Both the position numbers and the translations under genes were made by a program. DNA of 64,000 bases from Thalassospira lucentensis (GTDB lineage: Bacteria > Pseudomonadota > Alphaproteobacteria > Rhodospirillales > Thalassospiraceae), in contig NZ_CP136684.1 in NCBI RefSeq assembly GCF_032921865.1, positions 1,470,501 to 1,534,500 of the forward strand. The letters run 5' to 3'. The notes beneath the pieces were generated by a model, which saw nothing but the letters and a program-made list of their open reading frames with translations, had not been told where the DNA came from and made no database searches. Position 1 is the first letter of the stretch, and the number at the start of each line of letters is the position of its first letter. Positions 46,791 through 55,222 of the stretch are shown here, piece after piece.

Positions 46791-46812
46791 GGGGGCGGAA
46801 ATCCGCCCCCTT
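46791..46812. terminator. Bidirectional terminator beside porin 1
   Basis: GGGGGCGGA/TCCGCCCCC stem with an AA loop and T-rich flanks on both sides. Ends porin 1 (minus) and the GT9-like gene (plus). Related hairpins follow all four porins. Confidence 0.88.
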
Positions 46813-46837
46813 TAATCCTATGTTTCACCTGATCAGA

Positions 46838-47842
46838 TCAGAAATCAAGGCGAATACCGGTTACAGCGCCATAACCGTCATTATCCGGATCGGTGTCATT
46901 TTTTTCGTCAAACCAGAAGACGGATGACTGCCAAGCCACCCCGGCACCCAGTTCATAGGCCAAGCCAAGATCGACAGCCTGAACGTCACCAGTCCCAAAA
47001 TCTTCATAGCCATAACTCAGCGAGACAGATGCTGCATCGATGGCATAGGAAACACCGACATCAAACGCGTCGAGGTCCTGACCATCTTCATTCAGACCGT
47101 AATCGTCTTCGGTATGACCATAGGAACCACCAACGGTAAAGTTGCCAACCCCGACATTGGCACCAAAGCCGTACCAGGCACCGTCCCCCGATTCTTCACC
47201 GGTTGCCGATAGGCCAAGCGACCAGCCATCAAAATCGCTCAGATATTCAAGACCGGCGGAAGCAATATTGTCGCCTGCACCATTGATACCGTTATAGGTT
47301 TCATCGTTTGCCTGACTATCGTCGGCAAAAGATACACCTGCACGGAAACCGCTCAGTATAGGAGTATAGTAGGTTACACGATTCTGGGTCCCGCTCGAAC
47401 GAACGGTGTCAATCAGATATACATCAACCCAGTTCGACATATCACCATCGTTGACACCGACCGGACCTACAGCCGGTGCAATGATTCCCATTGCGTCGGC
47501 AGCACTGTCGTTTTTACCCATCTCGAAACGGCCAAATCCGCCATTCACATACAGATATTGCGCATCAATCTGGTCGTCAGAGGTTTCACCTTCAAGCTGA
47601 ACAGTTGCACCGATTTCGATGCCGTTATCAAGGGTGGTCGAACCGTCAAAGTGAACTTCTGTATCTGACTGGAAGGCATTCGGGCGACCTTCGCTGTCAA
47701 TACCTGCACCATCTTCGTCAGAAAAGCCAGCCCATTGTTCCATGAAGCCGCCGACCGATAGCTTAATCGGTTCGGATGCAGAAGCCTGACCCGCAAAAGC
47801 AACAGCAGCAAGCGCAGTAGACGCAACAAGAATCTTCTTCAT
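46838..47842 (-). CDS. Outer-membrane porin 1 (Porin_4 type)
   Basis: 334 residues from ATG 47842. Signal peptide MKKILVASTALAAVAFAGQA cleaved after ASA. The mature N-terminus EPIKLSVGGFMEQWAGFSDE begins a 16-strand trimeric barrel; the extracellular-loop region has SNWVDVYLIDTVRSSG, and it ends in an aromatic residue (GIRLDF), the BAM targeting signal. Passive diffusion of small polar solutes. Member of a four-gene tandem array and closest to porin 3 in the loop segments. Confidence 0.93.
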   Translation of the reverse strand: MKKILVASTALAAVAFAGQASASEPIKLSVGGFMEQWAGFSDEDGAGIDSEGRPNAFQSDTEVHFDGSTTLDNGIEIGATVQLEGETSDDQIDAQYLYVNGGFGRFEMGKNDSAADAMGIIAPAVGPVGVNDGDMSNWVDVYLIDTVRSSGTQNRVTYYTPILSGFRAGVSFADDSQANDETYNGINGAGDNIASAGLEYLSDFDGWSLGLSATGEESGDGAWYGFGANVGVGNFTVGGSYGHTEDDYGLNEDGQDLDAFDVGVSYAIDAASVSLSYGYEDFGTGDVQAVDLGLAYELGAGVAWQSSVFWFDEKNDTDPDNDGYGAVTGIRLDF

Positions 47843-48153
47843 TTTACCCCCGCACAAAAATGACTGATTGAGATCAAGATCGGGTCATCTCGTTTTCGTT
47901 GATGAGCCCTCCACTATGATGGAGCCACTTTCCCGATTACGGGGCAATTACAATTGTGTGTAAATGTTACTTATTCGCAACCATGTTGCACTGCAGCAAC
48001 ACTTGTGCCTATGTTATTCAATAAAACTGCTGGCAAGACCTGAAATGCAGTTCCAGAACGCTTTCTGATATGACGCTCCACCGCACATTTTAACTCAATA
48101 ATAAAAGGGGACGAAAAATCCGCCCCCTTTTGAATCATGCCAATTCAGAAGAG
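47843..48153. other. Intergenic gap, porin 1-porin 2
   Basis: 311 bp, mostly the promoter side of porin 1. Contains a perfect repeat TGTTGC (47984-47989)/GCAACA (47996-48001) of unknown role and the porin 2 terminator. No gene and no TGACC-N3-GGTCA site was found. Confidence 0.6.
48103..48131 (-). terminator. Terminator of porin 2
   Basis: AAAAGGGG/CCCCTTTT stem with further pairs (GCGG) and an AT-rich loop; T-rich end on the minus strand (TTTTATTATTG). Confidence 0.8.
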
Positions 48154-49176
48154 CTAGAAGGTCAGTGCAAAACCGGTCACAACACCGTAACCGTCGTTGT
48201 CTTCCGCGCCGTCAACTTCGTCGTCGAACCAAAAGATTGACGATTTCCATTCAACACCGGCACCAAGGGTGTAGGCCAGACCGAGATCAGCTGTACTGAT
48301 TTCGCCGGTACCATCACCACGGCTGCCGTTACCATATTCTGCATAGCCATAGGTCAGGGAAACAGCGGCTGCATCCATTTCATAGGAAACGCCGATGTCG
48401 AACTGATCGGTGTCATCCGGGTCGCTGTCACCTTCGCTGAAGCCATAATCATCATCGGTATGGGAATAGGAACCACCGACGGTGAAGTTGCCAAAGCCGA
48501 CATTCAAGCCACCGCCAACGAGGTTGCCTTCACCCCAGTTTTCGCCAATCGCAGAAACACCAAGGGAAATGCCGTTCAGATCAGCTTCGTATTCCAAACC
48601 GCCAGAGACAATATTGTCGCCCGAACCATCTTGGTTGTTATAACCGTTTGCACCGTTGCGATTGCTGTCATCAGCAAAGGACACACCGGCACGGAAACCA
48701 CCAAAGCTTGGCGTGTAATAGGTCACGCGGTTCTGGTCACCGGTCGGGATTGTCGTGTCGATCAGGTAGGAATCGACCCAGATATCCAGATCCCCATCGT
48801 TGATGCCAACCGGACCAACCGCAGGAGCAACAAGTTGCATTGAATCGGCAGCACTATCGTTTTTGCCCATTTCAATACGACCAAAGCCGCCGTTAACGAA
48901 CAGGTATTGCTCGTCGATCTGGTCGCCAGAGGTTTCACCCTCAAGCTCGACAACCGCACCAACCTCAATCCCGTTGTCAAGGGTGGTTGAACCCTTGAAG
49001 TGGATTTCAGTATCGGATTGGAAGGCATTGTTGCGATCACCGACTTCCTGATCGGCAAAACCAGCCCACTGGTTCATGTAACCGCCAACCGATAGTTTGA
49101 TCGGTTCGGAGGCCTGCGCCTGGCCTGTGAAAGCAACAGCTACGAGCGCGCTCGTAGCAATCAGAATCTTTTTCAT
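48154..49176 (-). CDS. Outer-membrane porin 2 (Porin_4 type)
   Basis: 340 residues. Signal peptide MKKILIATSALVAVAFTGQA. Same framework as the other porins, but the most divergent in loops (SLGVSAIGENWGEGNLVGGG, SEGDSDPDDTDQFDIGVSYE) and C-terminus GFALTF. It has a longer, 513-bp upstream region with two palindromic operators at about 84-96 and 233-245 bp before the start. Confidence 0.93.
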   Translation of the reverse strand: MKKILIATSALVAVAFTGQAQASEPIKLSVGGYMNQWAGFADQEVGDRNNAFQSDTEIHFKGSTTLDNGIEVGAVVELEGETSGDQIDEQYLFVNGGFGRIEMGKNDSAADSMQLVAPAVGPVGINDGDLDIWVDSYLIDTTIPTGDQNRVTYYTPSFGGFRAGVSFADDSNRNGANGYNNQDGSGDNIVSGGLEYEADLNGISLGVSAIGENWGEGNLVGGGLNVGFGNFTVGGSYSHTDDDYGFSEGDSDPDDTDQFDIGVSYEMDAAAVSLTYGYAEYGNGSRGDGTGEISTADLGLAYTLGAGVEWKSSIFWFDDEVDGAEDNDGYGVVTGFALTF

Positions 49177-49259
49177 CTTACCCTCTTGGATTCATGTGTG
49201 AATCGAACATACCCAACCCCGATATGTCCGAACTCTCCAAAGCAAGAGAACAATTAAAA

Positions 49260-49272
49260 TGACCGATGGTCA
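49260..49272. promoter_or_regulatory. Putative operator upstream of porin 2 (proximal)
   Basis: Perfect palindrome TGACC-GAT-GGTCA, 84-96 bp before the porin 2 start. Flanking sequence on the minus strand (TTAAGTTAGT before it, ATTTTAATTG after) resembles that at the site before porin 3. Confidence 0.55.
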
Positions 49273-49408
49273 ACTAACTTAACGCGGAGGATGTCTTTTC
49301 CTGATACGAGTGTTGCATATTGATCACTTTCATGTCGGAATATGCTGGTTATTCTGTTATACAGAACGTTCAAAAAGGACCTTGCAAAACTTCGACACAT
49401 AAAATATA

Positions 49409-49421
49409 TGACCATTGGTCA
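49409..49421. promoter_or_regulatory. Putative operator upstream of porin 2 (distal)
   Basis: Perfect palindrome TGACC-ATT-GGTCA, about 150 bp from the proximal site. The pair could allow DNA looping. Confidence 0.5.
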
Positions 49422-49634
49422 TTTAACTTCCAAGCCTGAAGCAACAGTATCAAAAACGCGGCTGCCACACACAGCCAAAGGTGGCAATCGCGCAGACATA
49501 CCCTCATGCCTGCGCGAACTTTTATCCGAACACAAATTTCTAGCCGCCCAAAGAAATCCCAGAATGTTATTTGAAATCAGGCAAGAAAGCCAAAAAATCC
49601 AGCACTTTCAATAAGATAACGGGATCTCCAGAAC

Positions 49635-49667
49635 AAAAAAAGAAGGGGACGGTAAACCGCCCCCTTC
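49635..49667 (-). terminator. Terminator of porin 3
   Basis: Stem GAAGGGG(A)CGGT / ACCG(C)CCCCTTC followed by T7 on the minus strand. Confidence 0.85.
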
Positions 49668-49689
49668 CAGTTGTACCAATCCAAATGGA

Positions 49690-50715
49690 TTAGAAGTCGA
49701 GACGAATACCAGTAACTACACCGTAGCCGTCATTGTCGCCGTCGAGGTCGGTTACACCGGTATTGGTGCTATCCGCACTCTGGTCGAACCAGTAAACAGA
49801 AGATTTCCAAGTCACGCCTGCGCCAAGAGCATAGGCAAGACCGAGATCAACAGCACTGATGTCGCCTTCGCCGTCAACTTCTTCGTAACCATAGGTCAGG
49901 GAGACAGTTGCCGCATCCAGAGCATAAGAAACACCGATGTCATACGCATCAAGTTCGCGACCATCAGACAGACCGTAATCGTCTTCGGTGTGACCATAGG
50001 AACCACCAACCGTGAAGTTGCCGAAACCAACATTCACACCGGCACCGTACCATGCGCCATCACCAGACTCTTCACCGGTTGCCGACAGACCAAGCGACCA
50101 GCCATCGAAGTCATTCAGATATTCAAGACCACCCGAAACGATGTTGTCACCCGAACCAGACTGGTTGTCATAGCCGTTTGCACCATTACGGTTGCTATCG
50201 TCAGCAAAGGACACACCCGCGCGGAAACCGCTGATCGACGGGGTGTAGTAGGTCAGACGGTTCTGATCGCCGCTCGAACGAACGGTGTCGATCAGATACG
50301 CATTGACCCAGTTGGACATGTCGCCATCGTTGACGCCAACCGGACCAACGGACGGTGCGGTGATGCCCATATCGTCTGCTGCACTGTCGTCTTTACCAAG
50401 TTTGACCTGACCGAAGCCACCATTGATATACAGGTACTGTTCATCAACCTGGTCACCAGAGGTCTCGCCTTCGAGTTCTACAGTCGCACCAACTTCGATG
50501 CCGTTATCAAGGGTGGTCGAACCTTTGAAGTGGATTTCGGTGTCGGACTGGAATGCGTTTGTGCGACCGCCAGCAGCAGTATTGTCTTCGTCAGCGAAGC
50601 CAGCCCACTGCTCCATGTAACCGCCGACCGACAGTTTGATTTTTTCGGAAGCATTTGCCTGACCGGCAAAAGCGACAGCGACGAGCGCGGTAGAAGCAAC
50701 AAGAATCTTTTTCAT
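49690..50715 (-). CDS. Outer-membrane porin 3 (Porin_4 type)
   Basis: 341 residues from ATG 50715, with conserved RBS AGAGGGTAAG. Signal peptide MKKILVASTALVAVAFAGQA. Loops SWSLGLSATGEESGDGAWYG-type and DDYGLSDGRELDAYD are shared with porin 1. The C-terminus is GIRLDF. Operator-like palindrome 92-124 bp upstream. Confidence 0.93.
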   Translation of the reverse strand: MKKILVASTALVAVAFAGQANASEKIKLSVGGYMEQWAGFADEDNTAAGGRTNAFQSDTEIHFKGSTTLDNGIEVGATVELEGETSGDQVDEQYLYINGGFGQVKLGKDDSAADDMGITAPSVGPVGVNDGDMSNWVNAYLIDTVRSSGDQNRLTYYTPSISGFRAGVSFADDSNRNGANGYDNQSGSGDNIVSGGLEYLNDFDGWSLGLSATGEESGDGAWYGAGVNVGFGNFTVGGSYGHTEDDYGLSDGRELDAYDIGVSYALDAATVSLTYGYEEVDGEGDISAVDLGLAYALGAGVTWKSSVYWFDQSADSTNTGVTDLDGDNDGYGVVTGIRLDF

Positions 50716-50806
50716 CTTACCCTCTTGATGATTTGTAGCCGATCGGTAACACCGCAGACCACACATCGCGGCGACCGATCACTGAAAGAGAGTAAAACGG
50801 ATATAA

Positions 50807-50839
50807 TGACTTATGGTCAATTGATTTAAATGACCATAA
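50807..50839. promoter_or_regulatory. Putative operator upstream of porin 3
   Basis: Contains TGACTTATGGTCA (one mismatch to TGACC-N3-GGTCA) at 50807-50819 and a further half-site, giving a perfect 9-bp inverted repeat TTATGGTCA (50811-50819)/TGACCATAA (50831-50839). It aligns with the site upstream of porin 2. Confidence 0.55.
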
Positions 50840-51091
50840 ACCAGTTATACGGTTAAGTGTGATAATTAAGTCACTAATTTTGGCATATTTTTGCCATTAT
50901 TCCTGACCGAACGTCGGTAATATAAATAAGTCAGCCGAACATCTGATAAAAATTTAAAATTAATAATATACATGACCAAAATTCATTAAAATGGCCTGCT
51001 CCTGTCGAGGAGCTTGATTGATTGTCTAAGGGCTCGTGTTCGATGACGCCGCCAACAAACGCCCACCGAAAAAACCACACATATCCGCAGA

Positions 51092-51124
51092 CAAAAAAGA
51101 AGGGGATGGAAAACCATCCCCTTC
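51092..51124 (-). terminator. Terminator of porin 4
   Basis: Perfect 11-bp stem GAAGGGGATGG/CCATCCCCTTC with a 4-nt loop and T6 on the minus strand. Confidence 0.92.
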
Positions 51125-51148
51125 TCGCTTTAGCTAATCCTGAATGGA

Positions 51149-52147
51149 TTAGAAGTCGAGGCGAATACCGGTAACAACGCCGTAACCGTCGTTGTCTACG
51201 GTATCTTCTTCGTCGAACCAGAAGACCGACGATTTCCAAGCAACGCCAGCACCAAGGGTGTATGCAAAGCCAAGGTCAACAGCCTGAACTTCATTGTCGC
51301 CGGTTTCTTCATAACCATAGGTCAAGGAAACAGCAGCAGCATCCATTGCGTAGGAAACACCGATGTCGAAGGCTTCGGTATCATCAGCATTCGGAGCAGC
51401 ATTGTTGGCAAGGTTATAGTCGTCTTCGGTGAGACCGTAAGAACCACCAACGGTGAAGTTGCCGAAGCCAACATTTACGCCTGCGCCATACCAGTTGCCT
51501 TCGTTGTTGTTTTCGCCTTCAGCCGAGAGGCCGAGCGAGAAACCATCGAAGTCACCTTTGTATTCGAGGCCAACAGAAACAACGTTTTCACCGTTATTGG
51601 CTTTTTCGTTGTCGTTGGTTGAAGTATCCTGATCGGCATAGGAAATGCCTGCACGGAAACCACCAAGAACCGGTGAATAGTAGGTAACGCGTTTCTGGTC
51701 ACTGCTCGACGGAACAGTATCGATCAGCTCGACATTTGCCCAGTTAGACATGTCGCCATCGTTAACACCAACCGGGCCAACTGCTGGTGCGGTAACGCCC
51801 ATCGCGTCAGCTGCACTGTCGTTTTTGCCCATTTCAACGCGACCGAAGCCGCCATTAACGAACATATACTGTTCATCAATCTGATCGGTTGAGGTCTCAC
51901 CTTCAAGCTCGATTACGGCACCGATTTCAATGCCGTTATCAAGGGTGGTCGAACCACGGAAATAAACTTCGGTATCGGACTGGAATGCGTTGTAACGACC
52001 ACCAGAAACGGTGTTGTCTTCATCAGCAAAGCCAGCCCACTGTTCCATGTAACCGCCAACGGCGAGTTTGATTTTCTCGGAAGCCGAAGCCTGGCCTGCG
52101 AAAGCAACAGCGACGATTGCGCTGGAAGCAAACAGAATCTTTTTCAT
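51149..52147 (-). CDS. Outer-membrane porin 4 (Porin_4 type)
   Basis: 332 residues from ATG 52147 (RBS GAGGGAAAAG); longer upstream frame ignored since the signal peptide MKKILFASSAIVAVAFAGQA begins here. Same start EKIKLAVGGYMEQWAGFADE and end GIRLDF. Loops GENNNEGNWYG and DDYNLANNAAPNADDTEAFD are specific. Its promoter region lacks the operator seen before porins 2 and 3 and is shared divergently with the DUF3576 gene. Confidence 0.93.
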   Translation of the reverse strand: MKKILFASSAIVAVAFAGQASASEKIKLAVGGYMEQWAGFADEDNTVSGGRYNAFQSDTEVYFRGSTTLDNGIEIGAVIELEGETSTDQIDEQYMFVNGGFGRVEMGKNDSAADAMGVTAPAVGPVGVNDGDMSNWANVELIDTVPSSSDQKRVTYYSPVLGGFRAGISYADQDTSTNDNEKANNGENVVSVGLEYKGDFDGFSLGLSAEGENNNEGNWYGAGVNVGFGNFTVGGSYGLTEDDYNLANNAAPNADDTEAFDIGVSYAMDAAAVSLTYGYEETGDNEVQAVDLGFAYTLGAGVAWKSSVFWFDEEDTVDNDGYGVVTGIRLDF

Positions 52148-52325
52148 CTTTTCCCTCAACGTCTTTGCAAGTGCGGAAAACCGCCTAACAAAAATAGGTG
52201 AACGACTTTTCCGCCGTTCGGTTCGTGGTGAATGGAGCCAGCAAAAGAGCGTCCCGTCAACAACACTGTGATCCAAAAGCGACATTTACGCAGGAAAGTT
52301 GCAAATTTAGCACACATGTTTTTGT

Positions 52326-52353
52326 TTGCTGAAAGCCATGTCGGCCCTATAGT
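52326..52353 (+). promoter_or_regulatory. Possible sigma-70 promoter for the DUF3576-lptE-holA operon
   Basis: TTGCTG, 16-bp spacer, TATAGT (52348-52353), 43 bp before the DUF3576 start. The -35 is weak and the assignment tentative. Confidence 0.35.
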
Positions 52354-52395
52354 GCGGGCACGTATATATGTCGTCTTCTATTCAAGGAACGGACC

Positions 52396-52971
52396 GTGCG
52401 ATTGTCTCTCGTAAAACTATTAGCCTCAACGATGATCTGTATGTTCGTGGCAGCCTGTGCTGGCTCCCAATCAGATTATGACAGTTATCCCGGATCTGCC
52501 CCCGGCGACAAACGTGTAGGGACAACAGGACGCTCACAAACACTTGCCGACCAGAAAAGAGAAGGTACGCTTTTTGGACCGGACGGCTTCAGCTTCCTCG
52601 GCGAGGACAATAATCAACAGCAAGGCGGCGGCACTGGTATTGGCGTCAACAGCTTCCTTTGGCGCGCGTCGCTTGATACACTGTCCTTTATGCCACTCAA
52701 CTCGGCCGATCCATTTGGCGGTGTAATCATTACCGACTGGTACAGCCCGCCGGAAACACCAAACGAGCGTTTCAAGATTACAGGCTATATCCTTGGTACT
52801 GCCCTTCGCTCTGACGCAATCAAGGTATCTGTCTTCAGGCAGGTCCGTGTTGGGACAGATCAGTGGGCCGATGCAGTGGTTGAACCTGGCACCGTGACCG
52901 CAATGGAAGATTCGATACTGACTCGTGCACGTCAACTGCGCATCGACAGCGCAACGGCACAGTCTCAGTAA
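52396..52971 (+). CDS. DUF3576 lipoprotein
   Basis: 191 residues from a GTG. Signal peptide with lipobox ending at Cys21 (FVAAC). The body GIGVNSFLWRASLDTLSFMP and DPFGGVIITDWYSPPETPNE matches DUF3576, an outer-membrane-associated lipoprotein family of unknown function in alphaproteobacteria, usually immediately upstream of leuS. It starts the locus DUF3576-LeuRS remnant-lptE-holA. Confidence 0.9.
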   Translation: MRLSLVKLLASTMICMFVAACAGSQSDYDSYPGSAPGDKRVGTTGRSQTLADQKREGTLFGPDGFSFLGEDNNQQQGGGTGIGVNSFLWRASLDTLSFMPLNSADPFGGVIITDWYSPPETPNERFKITGYILGTALRSDAIKVSVFRQVRVGTDQWADAVVEPGTVTAMEDSILTRARQLRIDSATAQSQ

Positions 52972-52987
52972 GAATCATCTTCTGATA

Positions 52988-53671
52988 ATGCCCGGCAAAA
53001 GCATGACGGACACAACTGTGTATGTGTCACAAAATTACAACCCCCATTCGCTTACTCGTGAATGGGGGTTTGTGTTGGCTGATATTCGTCCGGTATTCAC
53101 TTTTCAAAATGGCGATTTGCGCACCGCTCGCCTAGATATTGCGAAGGATATACAGGCCCGTCTGCCGAAACCTGTAACGAATCTTCCGCTCCATGCTGGC
53201 ATAGTATCAACAGACTCCATCGAGAATGATCCGGCATCCCTGCACCGACAGGTGGGCAGCGATATTCTCTGCCTAACGCTGCTCGCCGATGTACCGCTTG
53301 ATCACCCGCTTCATATTACCCAAAGCAGCCTGATTGGCCATTGGCGCTGGCTACGTCAGGTATGGACGCATTTGAGCACCCAAAAGGTATCTAAGGCATC
53401 AAGGTTAGAATCACCTGAATTGCAGAGAAGCCCGAAGAACGACGTGATCGATGAAATATGCAGAGGCCGCTTTAATACTGCGATTGCAGCCTTGCGCTCC
53501 GAGTTCAAAAGCTTACGGCTTTCGCAAGATGCATCTTGGGATCTCGATTCCAGACTTTCTTTCATCCGGAACCTAACTCTGTTTTGCCCTTTGATCGGAA
53601 CGGAACTATTGTACCGTCTTGGTTATGAACCTTACGGCACAAACCATCACGCAAAAGACAGCGAGGAATGA
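52988..53671 (+). CDS. LeuRS-derived protein: anticodon-binding remnant without catalytic domain
   Basis: 227 residues from ATG 52988 (ATG 53003 also possible; no strong Shine-Dalgarno). It occupies the normal leuS slot. Residues 89-126 line up with the LeuRS segment after KMSKS (YGAD...RLFMLSDSPP...GAWRFLNRVW): VGSDILCLTLLADVPLDHPL and SSLIGHWRWLRQVWTHL. Residues 156-170 (EICRGRFNTAIAALR) match the anticodon-binding helix FRFNTAIAALM, and 194-213 match LVLLLAPFAPHLAEELWERLG. The KMSKS position reads IVSTD. HIGH, the editing domain and the C-terminal about 70 residues are absent; a full LeuRS has about 860 residues. Intact frame, 4-bp overlap with lptE. It cannot charge tRNA; a real leuS must be elsewhere. 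Confidence 0.8.
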   Translation: MPGKSMTDTTVYVSQNYNPHSLTREWGFVLADIRPVFTFQNGDLRTARLDIAKDIQARLPKPVTNLPLHAGIVSTDSIENDPASLHRQVGSDILCLTLLADVPLDHPLHITQSSLIGHWRWLRQVWTHLSTQKVSKASRLESPELQRSPKNDVIDEICRGRFNTAIAALRSEFKSLRLSQDASWDLDSRLSFIRNLTLFCPLIGTELLYRLGYEPYGTNHHAKDSEE

Positions 53672-54177
53672 CGTTGCGCTCTCTGATATCGATTATTGCC
53701 CTGCTTGCCCTCACCGGCCTCACAGCCTGTGGTTTCCGCCCGCTATATGCCGAGGATAAGGGTGGTGACAGCACGGCCGCCGATATGGCCAAGGTTAAAA
53801 TATCGATGATGGAAGACCGAATTGGTCAACTGACACGCAGCGTTTTGGTCGAAACATTAACTCCGCGCGGTCAGACGTCCCGCCCTGAATATTCCCTCGA
53901 TATTGGCTTAAGTGAAGCAGTCTCCGAGTTGGGCTATACCAAGGACAACGAAGCGACCATCGCGGACTATATCCTGAGTGCCAATTATCGGCTTTCTCGT
54001 ATTTCTGATTCCAAAGTCCTCCGTACGGGTACGCTGCGCGCACGCACCACTTACAACCTCGTCGAGTCCGACTTTGCCTCTCTGGAAGCCGAATCCGCCG
54101 CGCGGTCTGACGCCGCCCGCAACCTTGCCCGTCAACTAGCCAACCAAGTCGCAGTCGGCCTGCGCAGCGGGCGTTAG
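53668..54177 (+). CDS. lptE: LPS assembly lipoprotein LptE
   Basis: 169 residues. Lipobox LTAC (Cys21) followed by GFRPLYAED, the typical mature start of alphaproteobacterial LptE; C-terminus ARNLARQLANQVAVGLRS fits. LptE plugs LptD in the outer membrane to insert LPS. The ATG overlaps the stop of the LeuRS remnant (ATGA) and holA follows 13 bp later. Complements lptABC at the other end of the window. Confidence 0.92.
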   Translation: MTLRSLISIIALLALTGLTACGFRPLYAEDKGGDSTAADMAKVKISMMEDRIGQLTRSVLVETLTPRGQTSRPEYSLDIGLSEAVSELGYTKDNEATIADYILSANYRLSRISDSKVLRTGTLRARTTYNLVESDFASLEAESAARSDAARNLARQLANQVAVGLRSGR

Positions 54178-54190
54178 GTAACATTTCGTT

Positions 54191-55222
54191 ATGAAGCTCA
54201 AGGCAGCACAGGTTGAAAATTTCCTTCGCGCTCCTGATGCCAAGGCGCAACTCATCATGATCTATGGTGAGGATGAAGGGCTTGTACGCGAACGTGCAGT
54301 CAGGCTTGCCAAAACCGTGGTCGAGGACCTTAAGGACCCGTTTCGCGTTGTTGAGCTTGGCACATCCCAGCTTAAGGAAGACGCTAGCCGTCTGCGCGAT
54401 GAAGCAGCCGCCATCAGTTTCGGCGGTGGGCGTCGTGTCATTCGCATCCGCGACATTGGCGAGGCACAGGCCCCAGTGATTGCCGATTTCCTTGCCGATC
54501 CGGCTGGTGATGCGCTGATCGTGATAGAAGCTGGAATCCTTCCGTCCAAATCAAAGTTGCGTCAGGCGGTTGAAAAAGCCGGCAATGGCATGGCACTGCC
54601 CTGCTACGCGGATAGCGGTAGGGATATCGAGACCCTCATCAATTCCGTGATGGAAGATCACAAGCTGCGTATTGACCGCGATGCTATTCGGTATCTGGTC
54701 GGAAATCTCGGCTCCGACCGTATGATTTCCCGAAGCGAGCTTGAAAAGCTGGCTCTTTACGCCCTGAAAGAAGGTCAGATCACATTGGCTGATGCCATGG
54801 CCTGTGTGGGCGATAGTTCTGCCCGCCACTATGATGAAGTTGTCCAGGCCGTATCACAGGGCAATGTCACAAACCTTGATAGCGCCCTGACCCGGCTGGT
54901 AGAAGAAGGCCTAAATCCGGTTGGCGCGCTTCGCATGATGATCGGCTATTTCCAGAAACTGCATCTGGTCAAAGGCCAGATGGCACAGGGCACCAATGCC
55001 GAACAGGCAATGAAATCGCTACGCCCACCCCTGTTTTTCAAAGCTGCAGATCAGTTTCGCGCCAATTTGAACAATTGGGCTCTTAACAATCTGCAACGCG
55101 CCCTGCAAATCCTGCTCGAAGCAGAAAAGGACTGCAAAAGCGGTCTTGCCATCCCGGAAACCATCGCACACCGCGCCATGATCAAGGTCGCCGTCGCCCG
55201 TCAAAAACAGGGCAGACGTTAA
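54191..55222 (+). CDS. holA: DNA polymerase III subunit delta
   Basis: 343 residues. LIMIYGEDEGLVRERAVRLA near the start is the HolA nucleotide-binding-like region, ISFGGGRRVIRIRD follows, and the C-terminal part has AHRAMIKVAVARQK. Delta opens the sliding clamp within the clamp loader. Last gene of the DUF3576-lptE-holA run; parB ends convergently 89 bp away. Confidence 0.93.
   Translation: MKLKAAQVENFLRAPDAKAQLIMIYGEDEGLVRERAVRLAKTVVEDLKDPFRVVELGTSQLKEDASRLRDEAAAISFGGGRRVIRIRDIGEAQAPVIADFLADPAGDALIVIEAGILPSKSKLRQAVEKAGNGMALPCYADSGRDIETLINSVMEDHKLRIDRDAIRYLVGNLGSDRMISRSELEKLALYALKEGQITLADAMACVGDSSARHYDEVVQAVSQGNVTNLDSALTRLVEEGLNPVGALRMMIGYFQKLHLVKGQMAQGTNAEQAMKSLRPPLFFKAADQFRANLNNWALNNLQRALQILLEAEKDCKSGLAIPETIAHRAMIKVAVARQKQGRR

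Larger units (their letters stand above)
49177..49689. other. Intergenic gap, porin 2-porin 3
   Basis: 513 bp with two TGACC-N3-GGTCA palindromes (49260-49272, 49409-49421) and the porin 3 terminator. A 90-codon plus-strand frame (49342-49614) was not considered a gene. Confidence 0.6.
50716..51148. other. Intergenic gap, porin 3-porin 4
   Basis: 433 bp, AT-rich. Contains the operator-like site at 50807-50839 and the porin 4 terminator. No gene. Confidence 0.6.
46838..52147 (-). repeat. Tandem array of four paralogous porin genes
   Basis: Four same-strand genes (46838-47842, 48154-49176, 49690-50715, 51149-52147) share signal peptide, VGG-MEQWAGF-DE start, FQSDTE-HF-GSTTLDNGIE block and the aromatic C-terminus. 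Each is followed by a GC-rich hairpin, and the gaps between them are 311-513 bp. Sequences at the ends are nearly identical while loop regions vary. Confidence 0.9.

Noticed and set aside
49342-49614. 90-codon plus-strand frame between porins 2 and 3
   Set aside because: No RBS, no recognisable domain, and it covers an operator-like site. Treated as chance.
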